From the IMG/VR virus record IMGVR_UViG_3300033551_000014, positions 1-40,567 of that record: 40,567 bases of DNA; one strand, given 5' to 3'. The translations under genes were made by a program, and so were the position numbers. Below are positions 1 through 6,444 of the stretch, piece after piece. This DNA is from a virus. Numbering within the stretch: position 1 is the stretch's first letter; each line of letters opens with the position of its first letter. The notes under the pieces were generated by a model. It was not told the DNA's origin and made no database searches. It worked only from the letters and a program-made list of their open reading frames with translations.

Positions 1-127
1 AACATCAACACCGCAAAGACGCCTGATGACCTCAAGGCCGTGTTTGCAGTTATCTGGAAGTCGGACCTGCGCCAGACAGACAAACTCGAACTGCGAGAGG
101 CGTATGAAGCCAAGAAGGCGGACTTAG
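1..127. repeat. Terminal overlap of a circular assembly (copy 1)
   Basis: These 127 bases are identical to 40441-40567 at the other end of the window. A reading frame (39985 to 171) passes through the join without a break, so the sequence is a circular or circularly permuted genome of 40,440 bp. The size of 127 is a common assembler k-mer, so I read it as an assembly overlap and not as a biological terminal repeat. A headful-packaging P22-like terminase fits a permuted genome. Confidence 0.95.
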
Positions 128-171
128 CCTCTGGCTATGTGGCGCCTAACTTTGATGGGATGCAGCAATGA
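1..171 (+). CDS. 3' part of putative ssDNA/recombination-associated protein (starts at 39985)
   Basis: This is the C-terminal 56 codons of the gene that begins at 39985. Across the join the product is 208 residues. The frame is open from base 1 and stops at 169-171, overlapping the ATG of the next gene at 168 (ATGA), which shows translational coupling. Function is discussed at the 39985 entry. Confidence 0.85.
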   Translation, partial: NINTAKTPDDLKAVFAVIWKSDLRQTDKLELREAYEAKKADLASGYVAPNFDGMQQ

Positions 172-371
172 CCGTTCCGAAATGTACTAGCTGGCTTGGT
201 CACAAGTTTGAGGGCCGATATTCATACACCAATCCAGTCATGATGAAGTTCATGGAGCGCGTCACCAAGATTGACCGTCTTCCAACGGATTTCATGGAAG
301 CGTCTAGAGATTGCTCGTACGAACGAGACATTTGCGTTCGGTGCGGTCATGTCATTGAGCGGAAGCCATGA
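168..371 (+). CDS. Small hypothetical protein with Cys pairs
   Basis: This 67-residue protein is unrecognised. It begins in an ATGA overlap with the preceding gene and ends in an ATGA overlap with ninB. A C-terminal CVRC pair plus an N-terminal Cys and His could bind a metal ion, as in small zinc-ribbon-like phage proteins. That is inference only. Its position between recombination genes suggests a DNA-metabolism accessory role. Confidence 0.7.
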   Translation: MTVPKCTSWLGHKFEGRYSYTNPVMMKFMERVTKIDRLPTDFMEASRDCSYERDICVRCGHVIERKP

Positions 372-763
372 CGAGCTTTCACCTAGTCAACGAAACGGTA
401 CGCCGTAACTGTATCTCCGCGATACTCAATGCGCCTGCAAATTGGGTTGTGTCGATAAAGGAGCCGACGCGCTCAGCAGACGCCAATTCAAAGATGTGGG
501 CTATGCTCAGCGATGTGTCTAAAGCCCGTCCTGAAGGTCGCCAGTGGACGCCAGAGGTATGGAAATGTGCCTTCATGCACAGCCTTGGGCATCAGGTGGC
601 ATTCGCAGAGGGCCTAGACGGTTCGGGTCCGTTCCCGATTGGCTTTCGATCATCGAAGCTATCGGTTCGTCAAATGAGCGACCTGATTGAGGTTATCACG
701 GAATATGGGACACGCAACGGGGTTGTGTTTTCCGACACTCGGAACGGAGGATGGATGGAATGA
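368..763 (+). CDS. ninB: NinB family recombination protein
   Basis: This 131-residue protein matches the lambda NinB (Orf) family in length and pattern: a conserved WVVSIKEPTRS block near residues 27-37, the NSKMWAMLSDVS block near 40-51, then a W-KC-FMHSLG segment and the RSSKLSVRQMSDLIE helix. Lambda NinB/Orf is a recombination mediator that binds single-stranded DNA and helps load recombinases at gaps. The gene is coupled at both ends (ATGA at 368 and 760) and lies beside a YbcO-like nuclease, a typical nin-region arrangement. Confidence 0.9.
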   Translation: MTSFHLVNETVRRNCISAILNAPANWVVSIKEPTRSADANSKMWAMLSDVSKARPEGRQWTPEVWKCAFMHSLGHQVAFAEGLDGSGPFPIGFRSSKLSVRQMSDLIEVITEYGTRNGVVFSDTRNGGWME

Positions 764-999
764 AGATCGAATACGGAAATGGCACAACCGAGTACGGGCC
801 GGGGGTTCTCATCTCTTTGACCGGCAATGAGGTGGCAATTGCAATCACGGCTTGGCTTCATGCGCACAGCGTGCATATCGACGGCTCTAAAACCGTGCGT
901 GTCAATGGCGCTCTTTGCTCCGGTGGCGATGTTTACGTTGATCCTTCCTCAAGGGTGGTTGCAAAAGGAAAGGAATATTCCGGGCGCGGCCCCAAGTGA
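760..999 (+). CDS. Hypothetical protein in nin-like region
   Basis: This 79-residue protein has no recognised family. I use the ATG at 760, which overlaps the ninB stop and has GGAGG at 746-750, rather than the ATG at 751, which abuts the ribosome site. Short beta-strand-like segments (VRVNGALCSGGDVYVD) suggest a small beta-rich fold. The stop overlaps the GTG start of the next gene. Confidence 0.7.
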   Translation: MKIEYGNGTTEYGPGVLISLTGNEVAIAITAWLHAHSVHIDGSKTVRVNGALCSGGDVYVDPSSRVVAKGKEYSGRGPK

Positions 1000-1412
1000 T
1001 CCGGTCTCGTAAGTACCTTGATGGCAGTAGAGGGGCAACGTGCAAGTTCCGCATTCCCGGCCATTGCGTTGGCGGCACTGAAACAACCGTTGCCTGTCAC
1101 ATCAAGGATGGATCAAACGGCATGGGGATGAAGGCTAGTGACCTGTCGGTCGTGGATGGGTGCCGAGGGTGCCATTTTTGCATGGACCAGAACATGCTCA
1201 GCAAAGAGGAATGGCTGTTCTACGCATTGCGGGGCCTACAGGAGACGTTAGAGGCCCGTTTCGCCCTTGGCCTGCTCATAGTGCCAGTTGATGCAGAAAC
1301 CCTGTCCAGCGAGCGCCCTGTGAAGCCACGTAAGCCTAAATCAGAGCGGAAGGCCATCAACTCAAAGCCCTTCCCCAAACAGTCCAGAGGATGGAGGAAG
1401 AGAGAGGAATGA
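996..1412 (+). CDS. YbcO-like (DUF1364) nuclease
   Basis: This 138-residue protein starts with GTG in a GTGA overlap. The N-terminal half shows the DUF1364/YbcO pattern: CKFRIPGHCVGG with paired cysteines, then ETTVACHIKDGSNGMGMKASD, then a DGCRGCH motif with Cys/Cys/His ligands. The family is an HNH/beta-beta-alpha-metal type nuclease found in lambdoid nin regions, probably acting on recombination intermediates. The Lys/Arg-rich C-terminal tail (about residues 107-138) could bind DNA. Neighbouring ninB supports a recombination role. Confidence 0.82.
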   Translation: MIRSRKYLDGSRGATCKFRIPGHCVGGTETTVACHIKDGSNGMGMKASDLSVVDGCRGCHFCMDQNMLSKEEWLFYALRGLQETLEARFALGLLIVPVDAETLSSERPVKPRKPKSERKAINSKPFPKQSRGWRKREE

Positions 1413-1615
1413 TGGACGACAACAACGTAATTCCAATGCCACTGCCTTCGCTTCGAAACATGAGCACGGAACAGCTTAAGCGGTTTGTAGGCAGTAACCC
1501 TCGTAAATGGGCGAAAGCCTTTCTGGAAATTTATGAAGCTGATGAGGATGCTGTGATGAATGAGGATTGGGTAACGGCATGGTTCACGGCGGCTATGGAG
1601 GCAGCAAAGGAATGA
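1409..1615 (+). CDS. Small hypothetical protein
   Basis: This 68-residue protein is unrecognised. The start at 1409 has a strong purine-rich ribosome site (GAGAGGA) and an ATGA overlap with the upstream gene. The C-terminal half is acidic and helical. It is coupled by ATGA to the gcrA homologue downstream, so the two proteins are probably made together. Confidence 0.7.
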   Translation: MMDDNNVIPMPLPSLRNMSTEQLKRFVGSNPRKWAKAFLEIYEADEDAVMNEDWVTAWFTAAMEAAKE

Positions 1616-2184
1616 ACCCTAAGATCGTAGACTGGGAATCTCCGGGGCGCATCGACAAGCTGAAGGAAATGTGGGCCATTGGATACTCGGCCCTGCAAAT
1701 AGCGGACGCACTCGGAATACCAGGGAAGAAGAACGCAGTCATTGGAAAGGCCAATCGTCTCAATCTCGGCGCTCATCCGAATGGACATGCTTACTACAGA
1801 GCTACCGAAAGGGCTCGCAGACTAAAGGAACGCACTGAAAGCAAAGCCAAGAGGCATAGGGAAATGGATGGGTCACTCAGCCGCTCTAAATCATCTGGAC
1901 CAGTTCGTAAGCGTAAGCCTCCAAAGCCTGATGTTGTGATTGAGAAGGTAGTGGAGCGCAGGGCGTCGATTGATGGCCCTAGCATGAAGCCAGATTATCG
2001 GTTCCAGCGCTCTAAGGCATGGGAGGCTTTGGAGGGTAGCAATCCGGTGCCGCTAGAGAAGTTGGGACGTGGGGAATGCAAATGGCCCCTGAATGGACCT
2101 AACGATACGCATCTGTTCTGCGCTCTGCCAGCATCAGATCGGTACTGTTCAACACACACATATCTATCGCATCCGAAAACGTGA
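1612..2184 (+). CDS. gcrA: GcrA-family cell-cycle transcription regulator
   Basis: This 190-residue protein carries both ends of the GcrA family. The N-terminal helix-turn-helix-like block (about residues 14-51) contains KLKEMWAIGYSALQIADALG and NAVIGKANRL, matching the family pattern of LW--G-SA-QIA--LG and NAVIGK-HRL. The C-terminal block (about 152-190) has the Cys-Trp-Pro, Phe-Cys and Tyr-Cys-His residues of the sigma70-contacting region. The middle is Lys/Arg-rich and poorly conserved. GcrA in Alphaproteobacteria binds RNA polymerase sigma70 and acts at GANTC sites methylated by CcrM. I place the start at 1612 (ATGA overlap, AAAGGA site). A phage copy could redirect host transcription or drive later phage promoters. 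No CcrM-type methyltransferase was seen in the window. Confidence 0.9.
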   Translation: MNPKIVDWESPGRIDKLKEMWAIGYSALQIADALGIPGKKNAVIGKANRLNLGAHPNGHAYYRATERARRLKERTESKAKRHREMDGSLSRSKSSGPVRKRKPPKPDVVIEKVVERRASIDGPSMKPDYRFQRSKAWEALEGSNPVPLEKLGRGECKWPLNGPNDTHLFCALPASDRYCSTHTYLSHPKT

Positions 2185-2194
2185 GGGAATTGAG

Positions 2195-2413
2195 ATGAGC
2201 AATCCGTATGCCGGATATCACTACGAAACAATAGACGAGTACACTGAACGAATGGCATCGCTCAACCATGTGAAGAGAGTTGACGAATTAGTCGAGAAGA
2301 TGGGACGGCTGTTTTCAGGAGGAGGCGGAGATTATGGGTGCTACGCCGTAGCGGACGTTCAACAGCGCATTCGTATTCTAATGCACATGCTTTTGCCGGA
2401 GACAGAGAAATGA
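2195..2413 (+). CDS. Small hypothetical protein
   Basis: This 72-residue protein is unrecognised. The start at 2195 follows a GAGGGAATTGAG purine tract and sits ten bases after the gcrA stop. A GGGGG-like glycine run near residues 37-40 separates two helical halves. It is coupled to the next gene by an ATGA overlap at 2410. Confidence 0.65.
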   Translation: MSNPYAGYHYETIDEYTERMASLNHVKRVDELVEKMGRLFSGGGGDYGCYAVADVQQRIRILMHMLLPETEK

Positions 2414-2742
2414 CCGCTCGCAAACCCACAGAGAAAGCCACTGACGACATTACGATTGTTCCGGGTCCAGCAGTGGCCAAACAGCCAGCTCGCCAGCCCT
2501 ACGTGCTCCAAAGCGCTGTTGTGCTGTCTGAGCTAGATCGTCAGATGAGGGATGCACTATCCGAGATTGAGGTTGTGGAAGCCGATATCCTCTCCATTAC
2601 CGAAAGAGCCAATAGGGACAAGGCTGCAATTCAGGAACGCATGGAGCAGGAGATTACAGGACGTATGGAACGTAAGGCTGATCTTGAGCTAACAGTGGCT
2701 ATTGCTAGTGCTGGATTGGGGGCTGGGAAGGTAGGGGCTTAG
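2410..2742 (+). CDS. Hypothetical coiled-coil protein
   Basis: This 110-residue protein starts in an ATGA overlap. Residues about 45-100 form a long charged helix with heptad-like spacing (SELDRQMRDALSEIEVVEAD onward), so a coiled coil or oligomer is likely. No family recognised. It is the last gene before a terminator-like hairpin and the large structured RNA region. Confidence 0.65.
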   Translation: MTARKPTEKATDDITIVPGPAVAKQPARQPYVLQSAVVLSELDRQMRDALSEIEVVEADILSITERANRDKAAIQERMEQEITGRMERKADLELTVAIASAGLGAGKVGA

Positions 2743-2752
2743 GAATGAAGGA

Positions 2753-2779
2753 GCCCCGGCGCATTTAAGCAACCGGGGC
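2753..2779 (+). terminator. GC-rich hairpin, terminator-like
   Basis: GCCCCGG at 2753-2759 pairs with CCGGGGC at 2773-2779 around a 13-base AT-rich loop containing TTTAA. The downstream run (TTGCAATTT) is only weakly U-rich, so termination may be partial. The same seven-base stem with a TTTAA-containing loop recurs at 35258-35287, in front of the other large structured region. Confidence 0.6.
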
Positions 2780-2784
2780 TTGCA

Positions 2785-3280
2785 ATTTCTACGTGACGGC
2801 GTAGAGTGGAATTCAGTTGAGCGGTTTCTCAGGCCCTCAACCATGACCAAAGCGGGATGAACGCGTTTGGTAAGACTTGAATGCCACACATGGCCCATAA
2901 GTTCAAGCGCTTACCCCACAAAGTTATCCGCCAAGGTTCGTAGAGACAGGGTAAATCCCCTGTGACGGACAGCATGGCGCTGTTCTGTTTGATGGTAGTG
3001 CCCACTGGGTCACTCTACGTCTGCCGCGCAACCAGGGGGAACTGACAAGGCGCAAACCCAGTCCGTAGGGGAGAGGGGTGTCAGCAAGGGGATCGTCCCT
3101 TGGAAGCAACTCCCTAGCGCCAAGGCATGATCGCCGGAAGCGTGATCGTAAGCTCCGAACTCCGTCTCAAGGGACAGAAAAGGACCCGATCTGGACTGCT
3201 CCTTGTGCTTTCGGGCATGGGGAAGACAGTCCTTGATCACCAGCAACCGACCCCGAACTCAGGGACAGTTAAGGTAGAAA
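2785..3280 (+). ncRNA. Large structured noncoding RNA candidate A
   Basis: No convincing gene covers this roughly 500-base stretch of an otherwise overlapping operon. Reading the + strand I find many stems: GTTGAG 2816-2821 with CTCAAC 2836-2841; ACCAAA 2846-2851 with TTTGGT 2866-2871; CTTGAA 2876-2881 with TTCAAG 2902-2907, enclosing GCCA/TGGC; CGTAGAG 2939-2945 with CTCTACG 3013-3019, closing a multibranch that holds ACAGGG/CCCTGT (2946/2958) and ACAGC/GCTGT (2969/2979); GGCGC 3049-3053 with GCGCC 3117-3121, enclosing TAGGG/CCCTA (3066/3112) and CAAGGG/CCCTTG (3085/3097); GATCGC 3129 with a partner at 3142-3147; CCCGA 3185 with TCGGG 3211. I cannot assign it to a known family. It resembles in size and ornateness the large phage RNAs GOLLD and ROOL, but that is only analogy. 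Confidence 0.65.
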
Positions 3281-3289
3281 GAGAAGAAG

Positions 3290-3508
3290 GTGGAAAAGCC
3301 AAACGTGAACGAGGAAGTGCTGAAACAGGTAGAGGCCTACGTTCAGGACAAATATGCCTTCAACGAGGCAGAATACAATCGAATGAAAAAGGCGATGAAC
3401 GAAGCTCAGTTTGCATTTCTAGCCACTCTAGCAGCCCTAGAGGCATATAATAAGCCACTCGCGGATGTGCTTAGGGCTGAAGCGCTCAGATGCGGATGGA
3501 GGATTTGA
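3290..3508 (+). CDS. Small hypothetical protein
   Basis: This 72-residue, mostly helical protein starts with GTG behind a strong GAGAAGAAGG site and directly follows structured RNA candidate A. No family recognised. Its stop overlaps the next ATG as TGATG, so it is coupled to the following gene. Confidence 0.7.
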   Translation: MEKPNVNEEVLKQVEAYVQDKYAFNEAEYNRMKKAMNEAQFAFLATLAALEAYNKPLADVLRAEALRCGWRI

Positions 3509-3810
3509 TGACCGACGAAGAGAAAATCAAGGCCTTCTCTGACGCCCTAGAGAAGGGGATGGAGCAGGTTCTTCAAGGGATGGATTCGATGATGGAATCT
3601 ATGGATGAGCTAGCAATCCAGCTTCAAATTATGACCGAACATTACGTTGATCTGGCAGGTTGCGGCGATTGTGGGCATTGGGACCCAGAAAAAGAGGAGA
3701 AGGTCATAACTGCCCGCGCTGCACTGTCCGAATACGCAGAAGGCAAGGCTGAATGGCAGGAGTATCGTCTGACCATTCCCCAGCCAAAACAAACCATCCC
3801 CCACACTTAG
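3508..3810 (+). CDS. Small hypothetical protein
   Basis: This 100-residue protein is unrecognised. The start at 3508 is set by the TGATG overlap and the ATGGAGGA site just upstream. The first half is a helical, Met-rich segment. A CGDCGHW motif near residues 51-57 looks like a partial metal-binding knuckle. Confidence 0.7.
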   Translation: MTDEEKIKAFSDALEKGMEQVLQGMDSMMESMDELAIQLQIMTEHYVDLAGCGDCGHWDPEKEEKVITARAALSEYAEGKAEWQEYRLTIPQPKQTIPHT

Positions 3811-3831
3811 GGATAGAGGAAGAGAGAGATT

Positions 3832-4029
3832 ATGGACCGATTTGACGAGGAATATGTCTTCGAGCTTATCCGTGCCGCTTACGAACGCGGGTATCGCTGG
3901 GGCCAAGAAAACCCCGATAGTCGCCCGTTCCTGAACAAGGCTGCGTATGATTATGCAGATAAGGTATTGGGCGCCAATCGACAAGCTGACACTACCCCTC
4001 CCCAGCCCTCTACCACAACATCACAGTAG
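3832..4029 (+). CDS. Small hypothetical protein
   Basis: This 65-residue protein has an AGAGAGA ribosome site. The acidic N-terminus contains a helix with the AYERGYRWGQEN pattern, which recurs in small phage proteins of unknown role; compare the GHEVGYRAGREF segment of the gene at 36642. A Thr/Pro/Gln-rich tail follows. Function unknown. Confidence 0.65.
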   Translation: MDRFDEEYVFELIRAAYERGYRWGQENPDSRPFLNKAAYDYADKVLGANRQADTTPPQPSTTTSQ

Positions 4030-4039
4030 GAGAATGGGA

Positions 4040-4231
4040 ATGAGTGGTTGGAAACAAACGCACGATGGATGGCAGTACTTGGCGCCCGAAGGCGTCGAGG
4101 TTATGACCAAGATCGAGGATGATAAAGGCTCTCGAAACGAACAGGCGCTTGTCCGAAAAGGCAATCTTTGGTGGACGCCGGACGGGGCGATGTACGTTTA
4201 CTACACGCCCACGCATTGGAGGGATAAGTGA
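4040..4231 (+). CDS. Small Trp-rich hypothetical protein
   Basis: This 63-residue protein starts at 4040 behind TAGGAG. It is rich in Trp and Tyr with alternating polar residues, suggesting a small beta-sheet fold. The stop overlaps the GTG of the next small gene (GTGA at 4228). Confidence 0.65.
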   Translation: MSGWKQTHDGWQYLAPEGVEVMTKIEDDKGSRNEQALVRKGNLWWTPDGAMYVYYTPTHWRDK

Positions 4232-4380
4232 GTGGTCTTTACAGCATACTCCGCATTCCGCTTTTCGTGGGGCAGATAAACATTAAGTGGACGAGTAACA
4301 CCCTCTTCAGCGAACGATATGGATATGTTCCGACAATGGCTCTTGGGCCTATTCGCCTAACATGGAGGAAGTGGAAATGA
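4228..4380 (+). CDS. Small hypothetical protein (50 aa, GTG start)
   Basis: An open frame of 50 codons starts with GTG in a GTGA overlap and ends in an ATGA overlap with the next gene. The product begins MSGLYSILRIPLFVGQ and ends with a basic RKWK. One weakly hydrophobic N-terminal stretch could associate with membrane. Coupling on both sides is the main support. Confidence 0.6.
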   Translation: MSGLYSILRIPLFVGQINIKWTSNTLFSERYGYVPTMALGPIRLTWRKWK

Positions 4381-4505
4381 CCGTCGCATGGCTCCTAGCC
4401 CTTCTATCCCAAGCCAAAAGACGATCTAAGCCACGCACACAAGTAGAGATAACGGTATTCGGTCCAGATGATAGACGGGCCATTAGGATGGAGATGATGA
4501 AATGA
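4377..4505 (+). CDS. Small hypothetical protein (42 aa)
   Basis: A 42-codon frame lies between two ATGA overlaps (4377 and 4502). It has a short hydrophobic start (MTVAWLLALLSQA) followed by a basic segment (KRRSKPR). It could be a short membrane-anchored peptide. Unrecognised. Confidence 0.55.
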   Translation: MTVAWLLALLSQAKRRSKPRTQVEITVFGPDDRRAIRMEMMK

Positions 4506-4720
4506 GGGAAAGCAAGAAAGACCGAAAGGCTATAGCAAAGACAGTACGAGAGATACAGATCAGGTTAGTTGGATATCCGTCACGACAGGAATCTTATGGA
4601 GACGGATCGACGTGGACCGACATTGTGGAGGTTCCGTTAACTGACATGGAAACGATCTATTGGCTTCTGTGCAGGCTAGAACAAGAAATGGACGGGATAT
4701 CTCCGGAAGATTTGAAATGA
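4502..4720 (+). CDS. Small hypothetical protein
   Basis: This 72-residue protein has a basic N-terminus (RESKKDRKAIAK) and an acidic helical C-terminus. It is coupled on both sides by ATGA overlaps. No family recognised. Confidence 0.65.
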   Translation: MRESKKDRKAIAKTVREIQIRLVGYPSRQESYGDGSTWTDIVEVPLTDMETIYWLLCRLEQEMDGISPEDLK

Positions 4721-4851
4721 GCGAGCTTGTAAATTCCGTCCTGAACGCATGGCTTGGTCAGCAGCCTGAGCCAATCGACTGGGAAGCAAAGTCGCGGGCT
4801 GACGAACAGCGTATTAAGCGAATCCTGGAAGAAGCGGCGAAGAAGAAGTGA
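4717..4851 (+). CDS. Small hypothetical protein (44 aa)
   Basis: This 44-residue protein starts in an ATGA overlap at 4717. It is helical and charged, ending in EEAAKKK. Its stop forms a GTGA overlap with the membrane peptide that follows. Unrecognised. Confidence 0.6.
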   Translation: MSELVNSVLNAWLGQQPEPIDWEAKSRADEQRIKRILEEAAKKK

Positions 4852-4949
4852 GCCGTCTAACCTTCCGCCCACCACTAAAAGGCCTATCCCTTCTCTTCCT
4901 CATCTCCTTAGCTTTGATAGGGGTAGGGAAGTGGATGGGGAGTATCTAG
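4848..4949 (+). CDS. One-helix membrane peptide (33 aa)
   Basis: A 33-codon GTG-start frame encodes a basic head followed by a single hydrophobic helix (LSLLFLISLALIGVG) and a short polar tail. It is coupled to the upstream gene by GTGA. It belongs to a set of very small membrane peptides seen throughout this genome. Role unknown. Confidence 0.55.
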   Translation: MSRLTFRPPLKGLSLLFLISLALIGVGKWMGSI

Positions 4950-4959
4950 GAGGAATGAG

Positions 4960-5265
4960 ATGAGACGAGACGATGAAAAGACATGCGAGAACTGCATGTG
5001 GTCCAGCGGCTTCAGTCAGATTTGGGGCCATTGCAGAAACCCACGTAATTCGCAATCTGGAAGCGCTGGCTCGGATTACAGCCGTGCTGACGTTATCGTT
5101 CCCATGAGCATTCGCATCAACCAAGTCTGTGACCTTCACGAAGAGAAGGGTGTAGGGTCGAACCTACGAGATGCTTTCAAGATGGAAAGCTATCAGGTTT
5201 CAGAAGGCTCTACCGGTTTTATGGGCTACACTGCCTATAGCACTAAATGGCGCCGATCCGAATAG
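4960..5265 (+). CDS. Hypothetical protein with Cys motif
   Basis: This 101-residue protein starts behind TAGGAGGAATGAG. A CENC pair at residues 9-12, a CRNP near 26 and a later Cys (near residue 59) beside His suggest a bound metal. It is the last gene of the rightward arm and ends just before the convergent boundary with the leftward lysis genes. Confidence 0.7.
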   Translation: MRRDDEKTCENCMWSSGFSQIWGHCRNPRNSQSGSAGSDYSRADVIVPMSIRINQVCDLHEEKGVGSNLRDAFKMESYQVSEGSTGFMGYTAYSTKWRRSE

Positions 5266-5271
5266 TATGAT

Positions 5272-5293
5272 CCTCGGTTCTAACGTGCCGGGG
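5272..5293. terminator. Convergent-arm hairpin
   Basis: CCTCGG at 5272-5277 pairs with CCGGGG at 5288-5293 (one G-U pair). It sits exactly where the rightward and leftward transcripts meet, and overlaps the stop of the leftward gene at 5280. Only a short TTT follows on the + strand, so it is a modest terminator candidate. Confidence 0.45.
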
Positions 5294-5603
5294 CTTTGCG
5301 TTCTGCCTGTACAGCAGTCAATGCAGAGATATTGCTCGACAACTCGATAAGCACATCCTCCATGCGATCTAACCGGCTTGTGGTAGCGGTCTGGAAATCA
5401 ACGCGGCTCTCTGCTGAATTGCGTTGGTTCTCGGTGATGGTCGCAAGAGTAGCGCGATATCCTGCAACCTCTCCCTCTAGCGTCTCCAAGCGTCCCTGCT
5501 GAACATTCCAGATGAACAGCGCCATGGTGGAGACTACGGCTAGGAGAGCAGGAGCAGACCAAGCCTTAACTTGCTCAAGAGCGCTACTCACTTCTTCCGC
5601 CAC
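5280..5603 (-). CDS. Membrane-anchored coiled-coil protein, lysis region
   Basis: This 107-residue protein has one hydrophobic segment at about residues 17-34 followed by a long charged helix. The layout, an N-terminal helix then a periplasmic coiled coil, resembles an i-spanin or another lysis accessory. It overlaps the start of its gene with the stop of the three-helix membrane protein upstream. The last leftward gene before the convergent hairpin. Confidence 0.7.
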   Translation of the reverse strand: MAEEVSSALEQVKAWSAPALLAVVSTMALFIWNVQQGRLETLEGEVAGYRATLATITENQRNSAESRVDFQTATTSRLDRMEDVLIELSSNISALTAVQAERKAPAR

Positions 5604-5920
5604 TCATTCCATGCCTTCAGCGGGTTCTCTGAGGCCTTGTTCATCCATACCACGAGGTTCCGTCCGGTGATCCCCAAAACCCCTGCAATGCCGTGTGCGG
5701 CGTTCTCTGGCAGGTTTAGAACCGACACGATTGGGTCAGTTGCAAGGATGGCGACGAGCGCCCCTGCAATGATGGCAAGGATGGCTGTGAACCACGTATA
5801 GCGCTTTCGATCTAGGAGCACGGCAATAACAGCGGCTAAAGTTGAGAATACAAGGTACGTCGCTTTGATCCCTAGGGCTGCAACGAATTCAAAGGCCGTA
5901 CTGTTCACTCGAACCGCCAT
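5588..5920 (-). CDS. Three-helix membrane protein, putative holin
   Basis: This 110-residue protein has three hydrophobic segments (about residues 13-36, 43-63 and a weaker one at 71-93) and a basic, charged C-terminus. Size, topology and place in the lysis cassette fit a class I holin or an antiholin. I start at the ATG at 5920; the frame also has an in-frame TTG upstream. A second holin candidate lies at 6253. Confidence 0.65.
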   Translation of the reverse strand: MAVRVNSTAFEFVAALGIKATYLVFSTLAAVIAVLLDRKRYTWFTAILAIIAGALVAILATDPIVSVLNLPENAAHGIAGVLGITGRNLVVWMNKASENPLKAWNEWRKK

Positions 5921-5922
5921 TT

Positions 5923-6132
5923 TTAGCAAACCGCATCCAAAGCGGCATTGTGAGCAATGATCTCTTTTACCGTTTCCGGCGTATCGAGAGAGGCACTATA
6001 GGTTATCGGCTTTGCTATGTCGCAGAAGTCGCTAACGTAGATTGTCGCGGTTCCTGGAGTCCGTAGCGACGTGCAGGCTACTAAGCTCATCAGCATCGGC
6101 ACGAGCAGCGTTAGCTTGAGCAACCCGTTCAT
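5923..6132 (-). CDS. o-spanin (Rz1-like lipoprotein), overlapping the i-spanin gene
   Basis: This 69-residue protein begins with a lipoprotein signal (MNGLLKLTLLVPMLMSLVAC) whose lipobox LVAC puts the lipidated cysteine at residue 20. The mature part is short and ends in KEIIAHNAALDAVC, a pattern common in outer-membrane spanin subunits of phages of Gram-negative hosts. Its 5' third lies in another frame inside the i-spanin gene (6032-6256), the classic overlapping Rz/Rz1 arrangement. Role: outer-membrane disruption at lysis. Confidence 0.82.
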   Translation of the reverse strand: MNGLLKLTLLVPMLMSLVACTSLRTPGTATIYVSDFCDIAKPITYSASLDTPETVKEIIAHNAALDAVC

Positions 6133-6256
6133 CGTGGGCCTTCTTTGCTTCTGCATTGACCTCTGCCCTTCCTTCGGCTTTCCAGCGCTCCCGCTCAAGA
6201 TAGGACATAATGGCTGTCACAATCTTGAGCAGGGATAGGATGATTGAGAGCTTCAT
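6032..6256 (-). CDS. i-spanin (Rz-like)
   Basis: This 74-residue protein has an N-terminal hydrophobic segment (about residues 3-19) followed by a charged helix rich in Ala, Glu and Arg, typical of the periplasmic coiled coil of an inner-membrane spanin. It is shorter than lambda Rz. The start overlaps the holin stop (ATGA at 6253-6256), and the o-spanin gene begins inside it in another frame. Confidence 0.75.
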   Translation of the reverse strand: MKLSIILSLLKIVTAIMSYLERERWKAEGRAEVNAEAKKAHDERVAQANAARADADELSSLHVATDSRNRDNLR

Positions 6257-6432
6257 TTGCTTTCGAGGCGATTGCGCTCAAACACGAGCCACCAGAAAAA
6301 TGCTACGATAGCGCCAGACGCGCCAAGCACCTGCTGGAACAGGTCACCATCGGCCACACCGGAACCGAAGAAGACGCCACCAGCGGAGTAGAGAACGATA
6401 CGAACAAGCTGCTGAATAGTACCGAGATTCAT
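6253..6432 (-). CDS. Small putative holin (59 aa)
   Basis: A 59-codon frame starts at 6432 behind AAGGAC and ends in an ATGA overlap with the i-spanin gene. It encodes a glycine-rich hydrophobic segment (LYSAGGVFFGSGVAD) and a second strongly hydrophobic helix (SGAIVAFFWWLVF) followed by a basic tail. Two short membrane segments right after the endolysin gene fit a small holin. Confidence 0.68.
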   Translation of the reverse strand: MNLGTIQQLVRIVLYSAGGVFFGSGVADGDLFQQVLGASGAIVAFFWWLVFERNRLESK

Positions 6433-6444
6433 AGTGTCAGTCCT

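Noticed and set aside
1-127. A biological direct terminal repeat, as in T7-like phages
   Set aside because: The 127-base size equals a common assembly k-mer, and the P22-type packaging genes predict permuted headful ends.
2785-3280. A group I or group II intron or a tmRNA
   Set aside because: I find no group I core, no domain V hairpin, no tRNA-like ends and no split host gene around the region.
3127-3450. A 107-codon rightward frame across the 3' part of RNA candidate A and the next gene
   Set aside because: It has no ribosome site, is composed of low-complexity charged sequence and overlaps the better-supported gene at 3290 in another frame.
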